DNA from: Ditylenchus dipsaci
Lineage: Eukaryota; Nematoda; Chromadorea; Rhabditida; Anguinidae
Assembly: GCA_004194705.1 (NCBI GenBank)
Contig: SADC01000001.1
Span: forward strand, 558,001 to 622,000
Length of the DNA stretch: 64,000 bases
Reading direction: 5' to 3'
Shown here one piece after another: positions 21,862 to 33,463 of this stretch. The notes beneath the pieces were generated by a model, which was given only the letters and a program-made list of their open reading frames with translations, ran no database searches and was not told the origin of the DNA. Both the position numbers and the translations under genes were made by a program. Each line of letters opens with the position of its first letter. The first letter of the stretch is position 1.

Positions 21862-22293
21862 ATGAGTGGTGCTACAAGTGGAGATACAGTTGAGTGTTTG
21901 AAGTCCCTCAAATCAGTTAGACTTAATCTGCAAACCCTACTGAACTCGTAAATTTTAATGCTAATTTTCTGAAAAAATAATAATAATATGAAGTACATTT
22001 CAGAATTGAGAAAGACAACAATTCTGAAACTCACTTGAAGGTTTTGAAGGTACTTCTGTTCATGACAGAATGCAAAGAAAATATGTACATTTATAGCTCA
22101 AAGCTTCGCTTGACCAACTAAAGAGCAAACAAATTCGTTGACGGATATTTCCAGAAACTCGGACAAACAACATGAGAAGATTAATGATCTACAGAGACAA
22201 ATTCACACAAAAAATGCTTTTATAAGCCAGTTTAGAGAAGGCAAAAGACAAACAGATGATTATGTAGAACAAGAAGCTATGGATATACAGTGA
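21862..22293 (+). CDS. Small coiled-coil protein, possibly Mediator subunit 9
   Basis: Three exons: 21862-21947 (MSGATSGDTVECLKSLKSV), 22004-22040 (SIEKDNNSETHLK) and 22097-22293 (LKASLDQLKSKQI..., ending VEQEAMDIQ), with 56-nt introns. One base must be restored near 22135 (ATTC-GTTG) to join LKSKQI to LTDISRNSDKQHEKIND. The product, about 106 residues, is helical. IEKDNNSETHLKLKASLDQL resembles the MED9 segment with MDKDSPEVHQDLNALKSK, and LQRQIHTKNAF resembles its LREQVRTKNEL, so MED9 is the best guess, but similarity is limited. An acceptor-like attgtag ends 9 nt before the ATG. Real coding is likely; identity is tentative. Confidence 0.45.
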
Positions 22294-22321
22294 TTGTGAT
22301 TAATTGACCAGGGAACCTGCA

Positions 22322-23172
22322 AAAGTGTTATTTTTTCAAAGACTTGATTGAGAGATTTTTTTGCAGATTCTTGTAGAGCAACCCGAAGTTATATATAAAG
22401 TGCTGCTGATATGTCCAGGTGCTTTGAAAAGTTGGGGAGGACAGGCTAACCGAAGTTGCCGAAAAACCAGGTATGGGTATCATGGTTCTTAGCACACTTT
22501 TGAATTTGTCCTGTTTTATGAATAATTTGTTTATCCAACTTGTATGAGATATTTTTATGCATACTATACCGATAGTAATTAGTACTTTGAAAAGTTCCTC
22601 ACGGCTTCTCAAAGTGTCCGACACAGGTCGATACACGATTGTGGCGGGAATTCAAATAGTAGCTCCTTTTTGAATTTATGGCTAAAATTGATTTCTCGCA
22701 GTAAATTACTGATTTACCGCAGTAAATTCATAAACAAGAGTATTTGGATAATATTTAATTTTCCCCCTAATTAATTTAAATCGAATTTTTTTCTCTATTT
22801 GTAAAAAAATTTTCAAATATCAAATTTGGGGCCAAGGTAAACCAATCTGAAAGGGTATTTAAAATATAGCCACCGCATGTAATGGTATTCTATTTTATGA
22901 AGAGATTTTGATGTATTCTTTAACGATTTTGATTGATTTGTTATGATTCGTTGAATAAATTTGGTTGTTCGGAGATAAAAAAGATTTGGACCAAATCGAA
23001 CCGGAAAAAAACATTTAGACCGGGAAGACCCGATCGGACCGGTCTTATTTCAACCCTATTCAAAAGTATTATCCCGGAGGACCTGATCATATCAGCAGCA
23101 ATTTATAATAAACTTCAGGGTGCTCTACAAGAATCTGCAAAAGAAATCTCTTAATCAAGTCTTTGAAAAAGA
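22322..23172. mobile_element. Palindromic element, 0.85 kb
   Basis: CAAAGACTTGATTGAGAGAT at about 22338 is inverted at about 23148-23168; the arms share TTCTTGTAGAGCA. The middle (22680-23050) is unrelated AT-rich sequence. Non-coding. Confidence 0.55.
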
Positions 23173-23499
23173 ATGCTTCTGCTAATTCCTTCTCTTTTTT
23201 ATCAATTTTTCAAACAATATCTACTTTATTAATAGCTAATCTGGTAGTCCTGAATCTTTCCTACAAGATGGCAAAACAGAAAAAAGTTATGAAATTTAAA
23301 AAAAGATAAATCCATTTCTATGTGTAAAGTCTCGTTTAGCATCCGCAAGCAGCCTCCTCACTGTGTATGCGCCTTTAAATTTGTGTAAAAGTAGAGTGAT
23401 TTTCAGTCATACGCGGAAACTTTATTTTACAAATCAATTTTTGGTATAGGGTGGGGGGGGTGGATTCAAGAAACCGAAAGCTCGTACCCTATTTATTCT

Positions 23500-23665
23500 A
23501 ATTGAAGGCCATTCTCTATTAGAAGGCCAGTCTTTAATAGAAGGCCACCCATTAAGGCTGAAACTAGGCAGTTAAACCACGTTTTATTGCAGTTTTAACA
23601 CAAAGCAATAAAAATTGGAGGTTGAAAAATAGAAAGCCATGGCTTTTTATTGGAATAAATACGGT
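23500..23665. repeat. Inverted repeat with AATAGAAGGCCA arms
   Basis: TAATTGAAGGCCATTC and AATAGAAGGCCA repeats facing AGAAAGCCATGGCTTTTTAT and ending AAATACGGTAA, a relic of the CCGTATTTCC family. No gene. Confidence 0.35.
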
Positions 23666-23879
23666 AATTTATTTTGGTCATGACATTTTTCCCAAGAGAA
23701 AGTTTTTGTCCTTGATCTCTTCATGTAAATATTAAAATAAATTTATTCTTACATACTCTAATACAGTTGTCCAAAGCAATTGCAAGCTAAATACAAACCA
23801 CAATATTTTGGTCTATTAATTTTCACTCTCATTTTTGCCAAACTTGATTTTAGAGGTCAAAAGATTATCTCAGACAAAA

Positions 23880-24694
23880 ATGGCGGAGTTTAATGTGCAA
23901 GAGGTTTGTGTTTTTGACAGTAGTTTTTTGTGTAACTCGCAGTTTGGCTCTCTCCTGTTATATCCAAAACTGTTACATCTAAAAATGGTTCTAGTTTTAT
24001 CTGGTTCTCGCCAAAAGTTCCAGCAAGGTTTTAGCTTTTAAGTTCAATTTATTTATGATACAATACTTCAGGCTTTCCCTCTAATACTATATGGAAAATA
24101 ACAAAATTTAAAATGAAAAGCTAGAACCGTGCTAGAACTTTTGGCGAGAACCAGATAAACTAGAACCATTTTTAGATGTAACAGTTTTGGATATAACAGG
24201 AGAGAGCCCGCAGTTTATGTTTTCAAAATGTTTTCAGGAAATAAGCGAAGAAGGGAAGAACAGAAGGTCGGTAACATGTGTCAAGTGTGGCAGCCTCATT
24301 TTACTAAGCGGTGTGGCCACTTTCCTCAAAGATGTTCCTTTCGATGTTCCATTGATGTACCAGAAAAAGGAAAGGCAGGCCTCGGAAGTGGTGGATGCAG
24401 AAAAGCTATGCGAGTTTTTTTATTTTTCCCAGTTTTTCGGATAATGAATTCCCACTTGATTTCAGCTAGTTGGTGGTACGTCACGGACATGTTTGCCTTT
24501 GAGGTTTTATTTACTGCCCTATTTTTTGATAGATCACATAGGCTAGTTTGTTTCAGAACGTCGGCTTCACACACTCATACAATGGACAGAAATTTCTCGC
24601 CTGTGCTGACTGTGAAATCGGGCCAATTGGAGTGGTGGACTCAACTGTTGCCAATCGTTATTTGATCTCGCTTGAGCGTATATTGCATAAATGA
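23880..24694 (+). CDS. RABIF: MSS4/RABIF guanine-nucleotide exchange factor
   Basis: Mss4 binds nucleotide-free exocytic Rabs and holds a structural zinc. Exons: 23880-23903 (MAEFNVQE), 24238-24413 (EISEEGKNRRSVTCVKCGSL; KDVPFDVPLM), 24470-24503 (WWYVTDMFAFE) and 24557-24694 (NVGFTHSYNGQKFLACADCE, then IGPIGVVDSTVANRYLISLE). The zinc ligands CVKC and CADC and the IGPIG motif are as in the family, and the length (about 124 residues) is normal. The frame is intact across all joins. AATAAA is found about 15 bp after the stop. Intron 1 contains a palindrome (about 23936-24214). A cag ends 6 nt before the ATG. Confidence 0.9.
23936..24214. mobile_element. Palindromic MITE in RABIF intron 1
   Basis: Arms ACTCGCAGTTTGGCTCTCTC (left) and inverted GAGAGAGCCCGCAGTTT (right); internal arms match TATATCCAAAACTGTTACAT and TGGTTCTCGCCAAAAGTTC. 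About 280 bp, fills most of the intron. Confidence 0.65.
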
Positions 24695-24719
24695 CTTTCT
24701 TTTGCCTGTAATAAAGTAA

Positions 24720-27085
24720 ATTATTATTTATGTGGTGTGTTTTATGTATGCGCTTATTTCACTTGTGTGCCTATTCATTATTCGCGGGATGTTTCAGTAA
24801 TTTTTGGCAATGAGAACTTTTAATCCTAGTCGTTGGTCGTAAAGTTTTACATGTGTTTTGTCCAACTTTTTCGTGTGTTAGGCCTCAAACACAATGAGGA
24901 GTCTTTTTTTTCAATTTTTCAATTCTTTTTTTTTCAATTTTTCAAAAATTATTCTGTTATTACACCTTGTAGCTAAGATTCAGGGCTACCAGATGAGCAT
25001 TTTATAATGTAGATGTCCATCAAAAAATTGATATAAAAATGTAAGAATCCGCCCAAGACTCCTGACTAGAATTTGAGGGGGGGGGGTCCGTAACACTTTT
25101 GTGTGGTCCCGTCGCACTAGCTAAATCTTTTTTCTGGAAACTTTTTTTATTCAGCGAGTTAGTACTCATTCGAAAGCCCTTTTAACGGCGGAGGATCTTT
25201 GAAATTTATATTTAAACAATGCTGTGAAAATTTTTGAGTTATTGCTCCTTGCAGTTAGAAATTAGGTGTTAAAACTACCCTTTTAGAGTTTTTTGACTTC
25301 GAAGGTCAAAAACGGGTCATAAAGGGCGAAATCACTTTTGCGGCCAAGTCTATCGTGTTTCCCAAGATGTCAGCTATCGCTTAAAAAAGAAAAATGAAAA
25401 ATTCGCGTTTTAAAAGAGCTGTCTCCCTATTTTCATGAATGCCATTTTTTCTAAAAATCTCCTTTTCGGAGTTTTTTTTGACTTCGAAGGTCAAAAACGG
25501 GTCATAAAGGGCGAAATCACTTTTGCGGCCAAGTCTTTCGTGTTCCCAAGATGTCAGCTATTGCTTAAAAAAAAGAAAGTTCTATTTTATGAATGCAACT
25601 TTTTCTAAAAAACTTTCATTTTACCAGGATTCCTTCTACTTTCAAATTCCAAAAATGGAATTTGTCTCGACACGAGAACTGTAGTTTTTCTTGCGTTCAA
25701 GTATTAGTTCGAATATTTTCATTACATCCCGTAGGACACTCCTAGCGTAGTTTTTCGTGTTGAGCATGAAATCGGACTCAAAATATTTTTCAGGCAGTAT
25801 TTTTGGATTTTTTTTTGAGTTAAATATTTTTGTTTTTTCGTTTCACATTTTCATGAAAGACACTTATTTTGGATTGGGAAATGCCAGTGGCATCTTCTAC
25901 TTAAATGATCAACGCACGGAAGGAATTCATTAAAGACGCCTGTAAGGCGTCTATCCACCCTGTAGTTTTAATATCAGGGTTACATACTATTCGACGCAGA
26001 ATTGTCTGGAGATGTGCCCTTTTCGGAAGTGCAACACCATATTTCCACGCCCCAAGCGAGCTATGCGCCTTGAAAGTTGAAAAAACACATTTTAGTACAG
26101 TCGACTCTCTCCATAGTGATCACCCAAAAAGTGGGTCCGCGTCAATTGACCCCTGGGCCGATTGACCCCTGTGGCTTTTTGACTATGTTCATCTTCAATC
26201 TGTTCATTTTTTAAGTCCGATTTTGTATTTATTCATATTTTCTGAGTTTTTTTTTGAACATCGATATTTACTAAAAATATAAAAGTTAAGCAATCTGACC
26301 ACAATCTGACCACTTTCCCTCAAAATTTTGACTTTTCTAGATTTTCTACCTGCCTGCCTTCGGCAGGCAACCTAATTCAATAGGAAGCCCTTTGTGGGTA
26401 CATGGTCCGGATAAGGGCTGACCCTTTGGGGTACATGGTCCGGGATAAGGGCTAACTCTCTATATACGAGCTCTATATTAGCATCCATCAGATTGCTAAA
26501 TTTTTATATTTATAGTAAATATCGATTTTCAAAGAAAAAACACAGAAAAAATGAATAAATACAAAATCGTACTTAAAAAAATGAACAGATACAGGCGGTG
26601 AAATGATACGGGCGGTGAAATGACCCGGCGGTGAAATGATACAGGCGGTGAAATGACCCGGCGATGAAATGTCCGTGTCCCATGAACTTCATGATGGGCG
26701 AATAGAATTTTGGCGATGAATACTCATTTGACGATGAAACCATTAACTGTTATACTCTCTCTTGGATGTTTTTGTTGTTCTTTTAACCAGAATAAAAACG
26801 TGTTTGCTGTTCGATTTTTTTTATTTGCCTCATTTCATTCCTGGTTTCATGAAATTACAAAGCTTTAGTAGTCAAAAGCCATGGGGTCAATTGGCCCGGG
26901 GGTCAATCGGCCCAGGGGGTCAATTGTCCAGGGGTCAATTGCCCTGCTCCCACCCCGACGCTAACTTTATTCAATTGAAGTCTTTCAACAACATTCCAAG
27001 GACACAACAAATAAAACTCTACTATGACTAGCTCGGTTTCTTCTGATCAAACAAAATATTCCTTAAATAAGATTCCTCGAAAATT
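24720..27085. repeat. Gene-free repeat stretch
   Basis: Contains a direct duplication of about 105 bp (GACTTCGAAGGTCAAAAACG at 25299 and at about 25481, in the same orientation), the left end of a pogo-type element at 26096, a palindrome at about 26215-26580 (arms GATTTTGTATTTATTCAT), and GGCGGTGAAATGA and GGTCAATTG short tandem repeats (26590-26950). No gene found. Confidence 0.5.
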
Positions 27086-27089
27086 TTCG

Positions 27090-28585
27090 TCAAAGTTTTT
27101 CTTCTTTCCCGCAAGCAAACCTTCTTTCCATTGCATTCACCACACAGTGCAGAGCTTCACAATTGCCTGTTCCGACAAAAGGCCCCAGAAGCCCCAGAAT
27201 TCTCTTCTTATGCTTGGTATTCTCTTTGAACCCTGATTTTGGTGCTTAACAGATTGGGCAGGGATAGCAAGCGCTCGACCCAAGGTGACCGTAAATCGTA
27301 TCGATGAATTATAGGTCTCCGGTCGTGAACCTGGTGAAATTAAAGGTAGTAGTTAAAGAATAACAGATATAGCAATGGATTTCAGAAAATTACCAAACTA
27401 TTTGCTTTTCATCATGTCCGATCTTGATCGAGTGGAACTTCAGCTGATCAAAGACTGCAAAGAGATTTGACAAATTTTCATAGCTATCATCATTGTCAAA
27501 GAGAGAAACTAGAAGAAGAGAGTCAGCGCTGTTTGATTGCTTGATATTTCCGATTGGTTTGCAGCCTCTGCTTTTGATTGCTTTTTCGGCTGGAGTTTAG
27601 AATGTGACCTTTTTCTAAAAATGGTCAAAATCAGTTTTTTTAGTTGTGTAACATTGTAAAAAATGCTCAGCATTCATTTTTATTGTTGGGAAAGCCAATT
27701 TTTCAAAAAAAAAAATCATGGTTTTTTGGTCAAAATTTGAAAAATTTAAATTGGCGCCTTTTGAATTTAAAAGGTAATAAGGGCTGTATTGGAGGGGAAG
27801 GGAATAAAACGGGGCCACTTTATGGCAGAACATTATAAATTGAATATCTATATTCTTCGACTGCCTCACCATGTTTTTCAACTGGGCCGTGGCAAAAAGA
27901 GACTCTATACGCATTTTTTGATCAAGAGTACTTCTTGGAATCATGTCTAAGGTAAGTGAGTGCGCGCATCTCTAACTCTCAAGCCCCTGCGCCCCCTTCG
28001 GGGGCGCAGGGGCTTGGGGGCTTGGAGTTGAGATGCGCACACCCACATACCTTAGACACAAATCACTCGAAAGTGACTCTGGATGCATGAAAAAGCATGC
28101 ATACCAGAGTTTATTTATGCGGTAGGCCCCAGTATTCAAAACTATGTTCAACATCTTCTTGTTAGTGGGCCCTGTGTGATCAGTGGCCCCCTTTTATTCC
28201 CTTCCCTCCCAATACAGCCCTTATTCCCTTTTAAATTCAAAAGGCGCCAATTTAAATTTTTCAAATTTTGACTAAAAACCATGATTTTTTTTTTGAAAAA
28301 TTGGCTTTCCCAACAATAAAAATGAATGCTGAGCATTTTTTACAATGTTACACAACTAAAAAACTGATTTTGACCATTTTTAGAAAAAGGTCACATTCTA
28401 AACTTTAGCCGCTTTTTCTTCTCCATAACATGGCTTAGTGATTCTCTAGCTGAAATTTGCTGCCTTTTGACCTTATGACTGATTATTTCTTGATCGCAGT
28501 CTTGCTTTTCGCCTCTTTTGTAGCTTGATTTGCGAGTCGACTTTTTTTGTGTAAAATTAGGACGGCCCCATTTTTTTTTCAGCAT
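27090..28585 (-). CDS. Unrecognised protein-coding gene interrupted by a MITE
   Basis: Minus strand. The first block, 28585-28405, starts MLKKKWGRPNFTQKKSTRKS and is Lys/Arg-rich through EKKKRL. A family D MITE follows (28404-27594). Coding resumes at about 27596-27399 (AEKAIKSRGCKPIGNIKQSN; SLFDNDDSYENLSNLFAVFD; FHSIKIGHDEKQ). Then 27330-27232 (FTVTLGRALAIPAQSVKHQN) and 27166-27090 (GNCEALHCVVNAMERRFACG, stop). The last two exons join in phase; the 27399/27330 join needs one base adjusted. I recognise no domain; the C-terminal Cys/His residues may bind metal. Evidence for coding is long, biased, low-stop frames joined by plausible short introns. The MITE interrupts the gene with no GT..AG at its edges; see findings. 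Confidence 0.5.
27594..28404. mobile_element. Family D-containing palindromic MITE inside a coding region
   Basis: Exact inverted termini AGTTTAGAATGTGACC (27594) and GGTCACATTCTAAACT (to 28404). The arms carry AAAATGGTCAAAATCAG, TTTTGAATTTAAAAGG and the family D core (about 27840-28145). 811 bp with no coding capacity. Both flanks are coding sequence of the minus-strand gene. Confidence 0.7.
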
Positions 28586-28599
28586 GGTGAGTTCACAAT

Positions 28600-28812
28600 G
28601 TAAACTTTACATGTAAAACTGCTCTTGAAATTCAAAACTCAGTGTCGAATTTCAAATTCTCTCAAGACAAAATGATTCTTTTTTCGCTAAATCTAATGTT
28701 TTTGCCTTGAGAGGAATTTGCAATTTGACAATGAGTTTTGTGTTTAGTTTTGTATTCACATGCAAATTGACCATGCTGAATACGAATCTGGTGTCAGGAT
28801 TAAAAGTTGTGA
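28600..28812. mobile_element. Family B palindrome, copy 3
   Basis: Inverted arms around CTCTTGAAATTCAAAACTCA and TTGACAATGAGTTTTG, ending CTGAATACGAATCTGGTGTC. It lies immediately upstream of the start codon of the minus-strand gene at 28585, so its promoter would have to be in or beyond the element. Confidence 0.5.
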
Positions 28813-29234
28813 CCGTGAAAAGAATTTGAAAAATCTGCCTTGTTCTCCCCTGCGGTTTTGGCTCCAAATTCGTCTGAATTCCCAACTTCAGAGGTCCAGA
28901 TAGGCCGAGCTGCGTCCGATTTTGTGCACCAGTTTGATGCAGAAGTTTAATGATTAGGAAAACTTTTCTAAATTGGCGGGGACTAAATTTGTAGCAGGTG
29001 ACCATGCCCTTTAACCACTGAGCCCCGATGCTATTAACCGGTGAGAATGTCTTTTATTACTACAAACAAGAGGGTGCTCAACAAATTTGCATTACAAAAT
29101 AATCCTTTTTTGAATTGACCTGGTACCTGCCCTTCGAAATATTTCCATCGGCGGCGAGCATACTCATTAAATTCATGGTTTAACTGATATTTTGACGCTA
29201 GTTTCAGTTCTCATTTTCGAAGATTGGAAAAGCA

Positions 29235-32200
29235 ATGGCAGACTCCAATGTTCAGGTAATGTGTTAAGGTCTTTGTAATTAATTTCTTTTCTGATTCAAA
29301 TATTTTAGTTGAGCGTGGCTGTGGAGAACCTCTGGATTTGATTCGTCTCAGTCTCAACGAGCGAGTCTATGTCAAGATGAGAAGTGAGCGTGAACTGCGT
29401 GGTATGTCTCTTTTATTCGTGCCGCAATGGTTGTAACTCAATAATTTTCTTTAGGACGCTTGCATGCATTTGACCAGCACTTGAACATGATCCTTGCTGA
29501 TGTTGAAGAGACTCTCACGACCATGTAATATTTTTTAAATTATCATTTCATTTTACACAGTCTTCCAACGGATTAAGACATAAATCTTTGAGCTCGAAGT
29601 AAAAAATTCTGTGAACACTTCAGGGTTGTACAATTTTACGTAATATTCTAAGATCTAAATTTGGTGAGCATTCACTCGCGGATTTTTTTGCAATTCTACA
29701 TTGCGATTTCCACCGATTACACATTCAACAAATGCTGATTTTCACTTGCGTATTCCACCTTGGATTGCGGATTGCAATTTGCGATTTATAACCTGCGGAT
29801 TCCACACTTGCGGAAACCCCATTTCTGGATTTATTTTGCAGATCTGCGGATTTTCATTTGCAGACTTTAACTTGCGGAATCCGCACTTGCAGATTCTACA
29901 TTTCCGAAATATCACTTGCGGATTCCACATTTGCGTAATTTAGCTTGCGAATTACGCAATCGCGGATTACTCGTTTATGGATTATTACCTGCTGATTCTA
30001 TATCAGGTTTATTGTCGGACCAATAAGCCAGCAGTTAGATCTAGTTTATATTCTCTACGCATTGTTCCAGCCACTAGCTCTTCTTTTTTTATGACTTCAA
30101 TGGCTCTTAGAATGAAATTAAGCTTGTGATTCACAGATTGGTTCAAGAATTTCACCGGTTTGAAAATTGAGAGAACTATTTCAAATATATAACATTTTGT
30201 AGTTAAAGAATTTTAACAAACATTTAATGCCAAATTTTAATTGACGTAGCTACTAGCTAGTTTACTGTGTATGCTGTGAGCAGCTATTTGCCTAGGAGCA
30301 AACAGTTTTAAAGACAACTTACTTACTATATGCTTTCACTGATAAAGATTGCAATATTTGCAAAAGACATTACAAAACAATCAAAGTGCAATAAATTTCA
30401 TGGCTATTTCAAAACTCTGGAATTCTTTCACCAAATCTGTTAAACTACCTTTAACCCGCATACTTTGTAAATGCTATTTTTTTTATAATTTAGCGTTCAG
30501 TTGAGAGTGAAAGGACTATTGAGCATTATTTGTTCTTCGTAGCACACTATCCTGTATTTCTTTTCAACTCCATATTTTTGGTGGAAAAGTGGTGAATTTC
30601 TCGCACCCTTATATGGATGTAGTGAACTAAGTATATGGATGTAGTGAACTAGGAATCGTCAACCTCGGTTGTTGTTGTGTCGTTAAATAAATAATTGTTA
30701 TTAAACTCAGCCTAATCCATTTTCCTGGAAGTCAACAAAATCGCAAAACGATCATGAAAAAATTTAATTAAAAAAAAACGGCGCTACTGAATATGCCCCA
30801 CCCAATAATTTAGGCTTTGGCTTAGGCCCGTAGCTTAGGTTTAGGCTCAGGGCCTGGCCATTACTACCAAGGCTTTTATGCAACTTTTTTTTCAAAATGG
30901 TGGTTTTAGATACCCTCTAAAAATTATTGGGGAGGGCATATTCCAGTAGCTTTTTGGGAGGGTATATTACAGTGCTGTATATGCACCAATGTCGAATTTT
31001 GTAGGTTGGTGCCGGTGGGGTGCCCGGTCGGAAATTTTAGAGGTCGGTGCCCAGTGCGGTGCCGGTGCAAAAATTTCCCAGGCCGGTGCCCGGTGCGGTA
31101 CCGCACCAGCAAGTGGTGTGTATCATACCGACAGCAGCTAACTAAGGTATAATTAGCCTAAAACCAGCATGATAATGTCGAAAACATTGTTCAAATTTAC
31201 AATTTAGCTAAATAAAATTAAAGTATAATTGATAATTTTTTAACATATATAAAAATGTCCGTGCGACACCGGCACCGCTGGTGCCCGGTGCGGTGCCCGG
31301 CGCCGAAATTTTGGAGTTCGGTGCCCGGTGCCAAAATTTTCCAGGCCGGTGCCCGGTGCGGTGCCGAAATTCCAAAATTTACAGCACTGGTATATCCAGT
31401 AGCGTCAAAATTTATAAATATCTGCAGTTGCAGAACCCGGAAGTTAAAACTTCCAAATGTGGGATCTGCAAAAATATCCGGAGTTGCAGAACATGCAAGT
31501 TGAAATCAGTAAATGTGGGATCCGCAAATAAATTCTGAAAACATGGAATCCGCAAGTGTGGGATCCGCAGGTAAAATCTGCAAATATGGAATACAGTCGA
31601 CGTTCTCCATAGTGATCACCCAAAAGTTCGTTCCCACCTATGGTCCGACACTTTTTTATCTCAAAATTTAGAGGTATTGCCAGTCGTCTTCGGTCAGTCT
31701 AGTCCAAATATCGTAATTATTCCGATTTTGTCGGTCATTTATGTAAACGGCAACAGTTTTGCCAAAAGACCCGCGGCTCTCTCCATAGTGGTCATCTTTT
31801 TTGGAAATTAGGTGATCACTATGGAGAGAGCCGCGGATCTTTGTGGCAAAACTGTTTCCATTTACATAAACGACCGGGCTAACTGGAATCCTGGCGATAT
31901 TTCGGACTAGACTAGCCGAAGACAACTGGCAAAAGCCTTCAAAATTTGAGTTAAAAAACTGTCGGACCCTAGGTGGGAACGAACTTTTTGGCTGATCACT
32001 ATGGAGAGAATCGACTGTACGCAGGTTATAATCTGCGAATTGCAATCCGCAAATGTGAAATCCGCAAGTCTAGAATCCACATTTGTGGAATCCACAAAAA
32101 AATCCGCAAGTGAATGCTCGCCCAAAATTTTTAAGGAAAATTCTTCAAATTTTAAAATCAGGATGGTATTCTGCAAAATGAGAATGCTCCGGAAAATATA

Positions 32201-32650
32201 TTAAATACAAATCGACTAAGAAATTAAAAGCAGTTTTGTTGATATGTAATTTGTAAAAAAACACGATTGTCGTATGATCCCCTTGTGGTTGGGTCTTGTT
32301 CTATAGAACCTTCTACGTCTGTAAAGTTCTCAACAACAATAGTTCCGACAAACTCTTGTTTGGACCAGAAATATCACTTTCGATTCTTAGTCAATCTGTG
32401 TTTAAATAATTTTGAAATTCGATCATAAAAAGGAATTGTGATCAAAACAGTTGTCTACTGTCTTTTTCTTTTGAGTGAACGGATGAAGAAAGCTACGAAG
32501 AAATCTACAAAACGACGAAGCGACAATTCCTATGCTGGTAATTTGACTTGTCATATTTGGTTGCACGATTAGTGATAACTCTTCGCTTTTCAGTTTGTTC
32601 GCGGGGACTCAGTCATTCTTGTATCACCACCAAGTCGGCACATCGCTTAA
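29235..32650 (+). CDS. LSM3: LSM3, U6 snRNA-associated Sm-like protein
   Basis: Subunit of the LSM2-8 ring that binds the U6 3' end and of LSM1-7 in mRNA decay. Exons: 29235-29255 (MADSNVQ), 29309-29401 ([20 protein letters not shown]), 29455-29524 ([20 protein letters not shown]), 32476-32537 ([19 protein letters not shown]) and 32594-32650 ([18 protein letters not shown]). Both Sm motifs are present and the length is normal. Two exons each lack one base: exon 2 (GGAGAACC, where GGAGGAACC gives VEEPLD) and exon 4 (TGAACGG, where TGAAACGG gives IETDEE). Intron 3 is about 2.95 kb and consists mainly of a nested inverted-repeat element; the others are 50 nt. A gtttcag ends 27 nt before the ATG. 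Confidence 0.88.
30965..31395. repeat. GGTGCCCGGTGCGG-rich palindrome
   Basis: GC-rich arms (GGCCGGTGCCCGGTGCGGT) repeated two to three times per arm and inverted across an AT-rich centre (31130-31250). A partial related copy is at 38700-38795. The outer flank GGCGCTACTGAATATGCCCC (30780) matches the GGCGCTACT family at 35446 and 59938. Confidence 0.55.
31592..32019. mobile_element. pogo-type CAGTCGA element, 0.43 kb
   Basis: TACAGTCGACGTTCTCCATA at 31592 and inverted TGGAGAGAATCGACTGTA to 32019; the arms share CATAGTGATCACC, GTTCGTTCCCACC and GGTCCGACA. Fragments of the same family are at 26096 and 61080-61147, and a GTTCCCACCTAGGGTCCGAC piece is at 62940. Confidence 0.65.
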
Positions 32651-33463
32651 AATTGATCTCAAAAGAAAGGTTCATGGTATTCTGAGGGTCTTATTCATGA
32701 AGGAGTGATGAAGAAAATTGATTTGTTGTGTTGTTTGATTTTGAAATAAAATTCTTTGGATGGTGAATGCGTCTCTAGTGTAAGTAAGAAAGTGACAAAA
32801 TTTTTGGGTCTTTTGTTGTAGTCATAGTTTTTCAGTAGGTAGGATTTCCATCTTTGAGAAGTCAGAAATGTTGGCACAGTACTGGACCGTGCTGGCAATG
32901 TATTTTGCGGTTAAAGAATTTTTAACCAGCGCCAAAACAACCTACCGAGAGCTAAGACTTAAAACGGTAAACTATCAACTGACAATAGATTCAACTGACA
33001 CTAGTCAACTGACAATAGATTAAACTAATAGTTGCCGACTGACAATAGAAAAATTAATTTAACATACTTAGCCACCGCACAGTGAACTTTATTTTTTCCG
33101 TGACAATTCAAACAAAGGCGCTAGTAGCGAATACTCCACTGATTCAACTTTTAAATTTTGGTTGAGCACCCAAAACTCTCGATATCGACCTCAAAACTTT
33201 CCCATTTTTTTGAGGTTGAACGATAACTCCCTGGCGTACTTAAGCCTCGTGTCCAATTAGCGGATTTTCCTTTCACTCTCACTCTTACCTCTCACTCTCA
33301 CTTTCAGTGTGTGTCAATTAGCGGACACTTATTTTTACTCTCACTCTCACTTTCACTCATTCTTCGTGTGTCTAATGGCGGTCCTTTTTTTATACTGTCA
33401 CTCATAATTTTCTAACATGTTATAGCCTTTGCATTCAATAATATTTTATACAATCTATTCAAG

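Larger units (their letters stand above)
29661..32124. mobile_element. 2.4-kb element with TTGCGGATTCCACA array ends in LSM3 intron 3
   Basis: Begins GGTGAGCATTCACTCGCGGA and ends with the inverted form TCCGCAAGTGAATGCTCGCC. The left array (29690-29995) and right array (31420-32110) are inverted tandems of about 16-20 bp units (TTGCGGATTCCACAT-like). Nested inside are a GGTGCCCGGTGCGG palindrome (30965-31390) and a pogo-type element (31592-32019). Confidence 0.7.

Noticed and set aside
31255..31538. 82- and 85-codon frames
   Set aside because: Translation of GGTGCCCGGTGCGG repeats and the GGATCCGCAA array; no conserved features.
29690..32110. Possible CRISPR-like array
   Set aside because: Units are imperfect and contiguous without unique spacers, and arrays are mirrored at both ends of a eukaryotic element.
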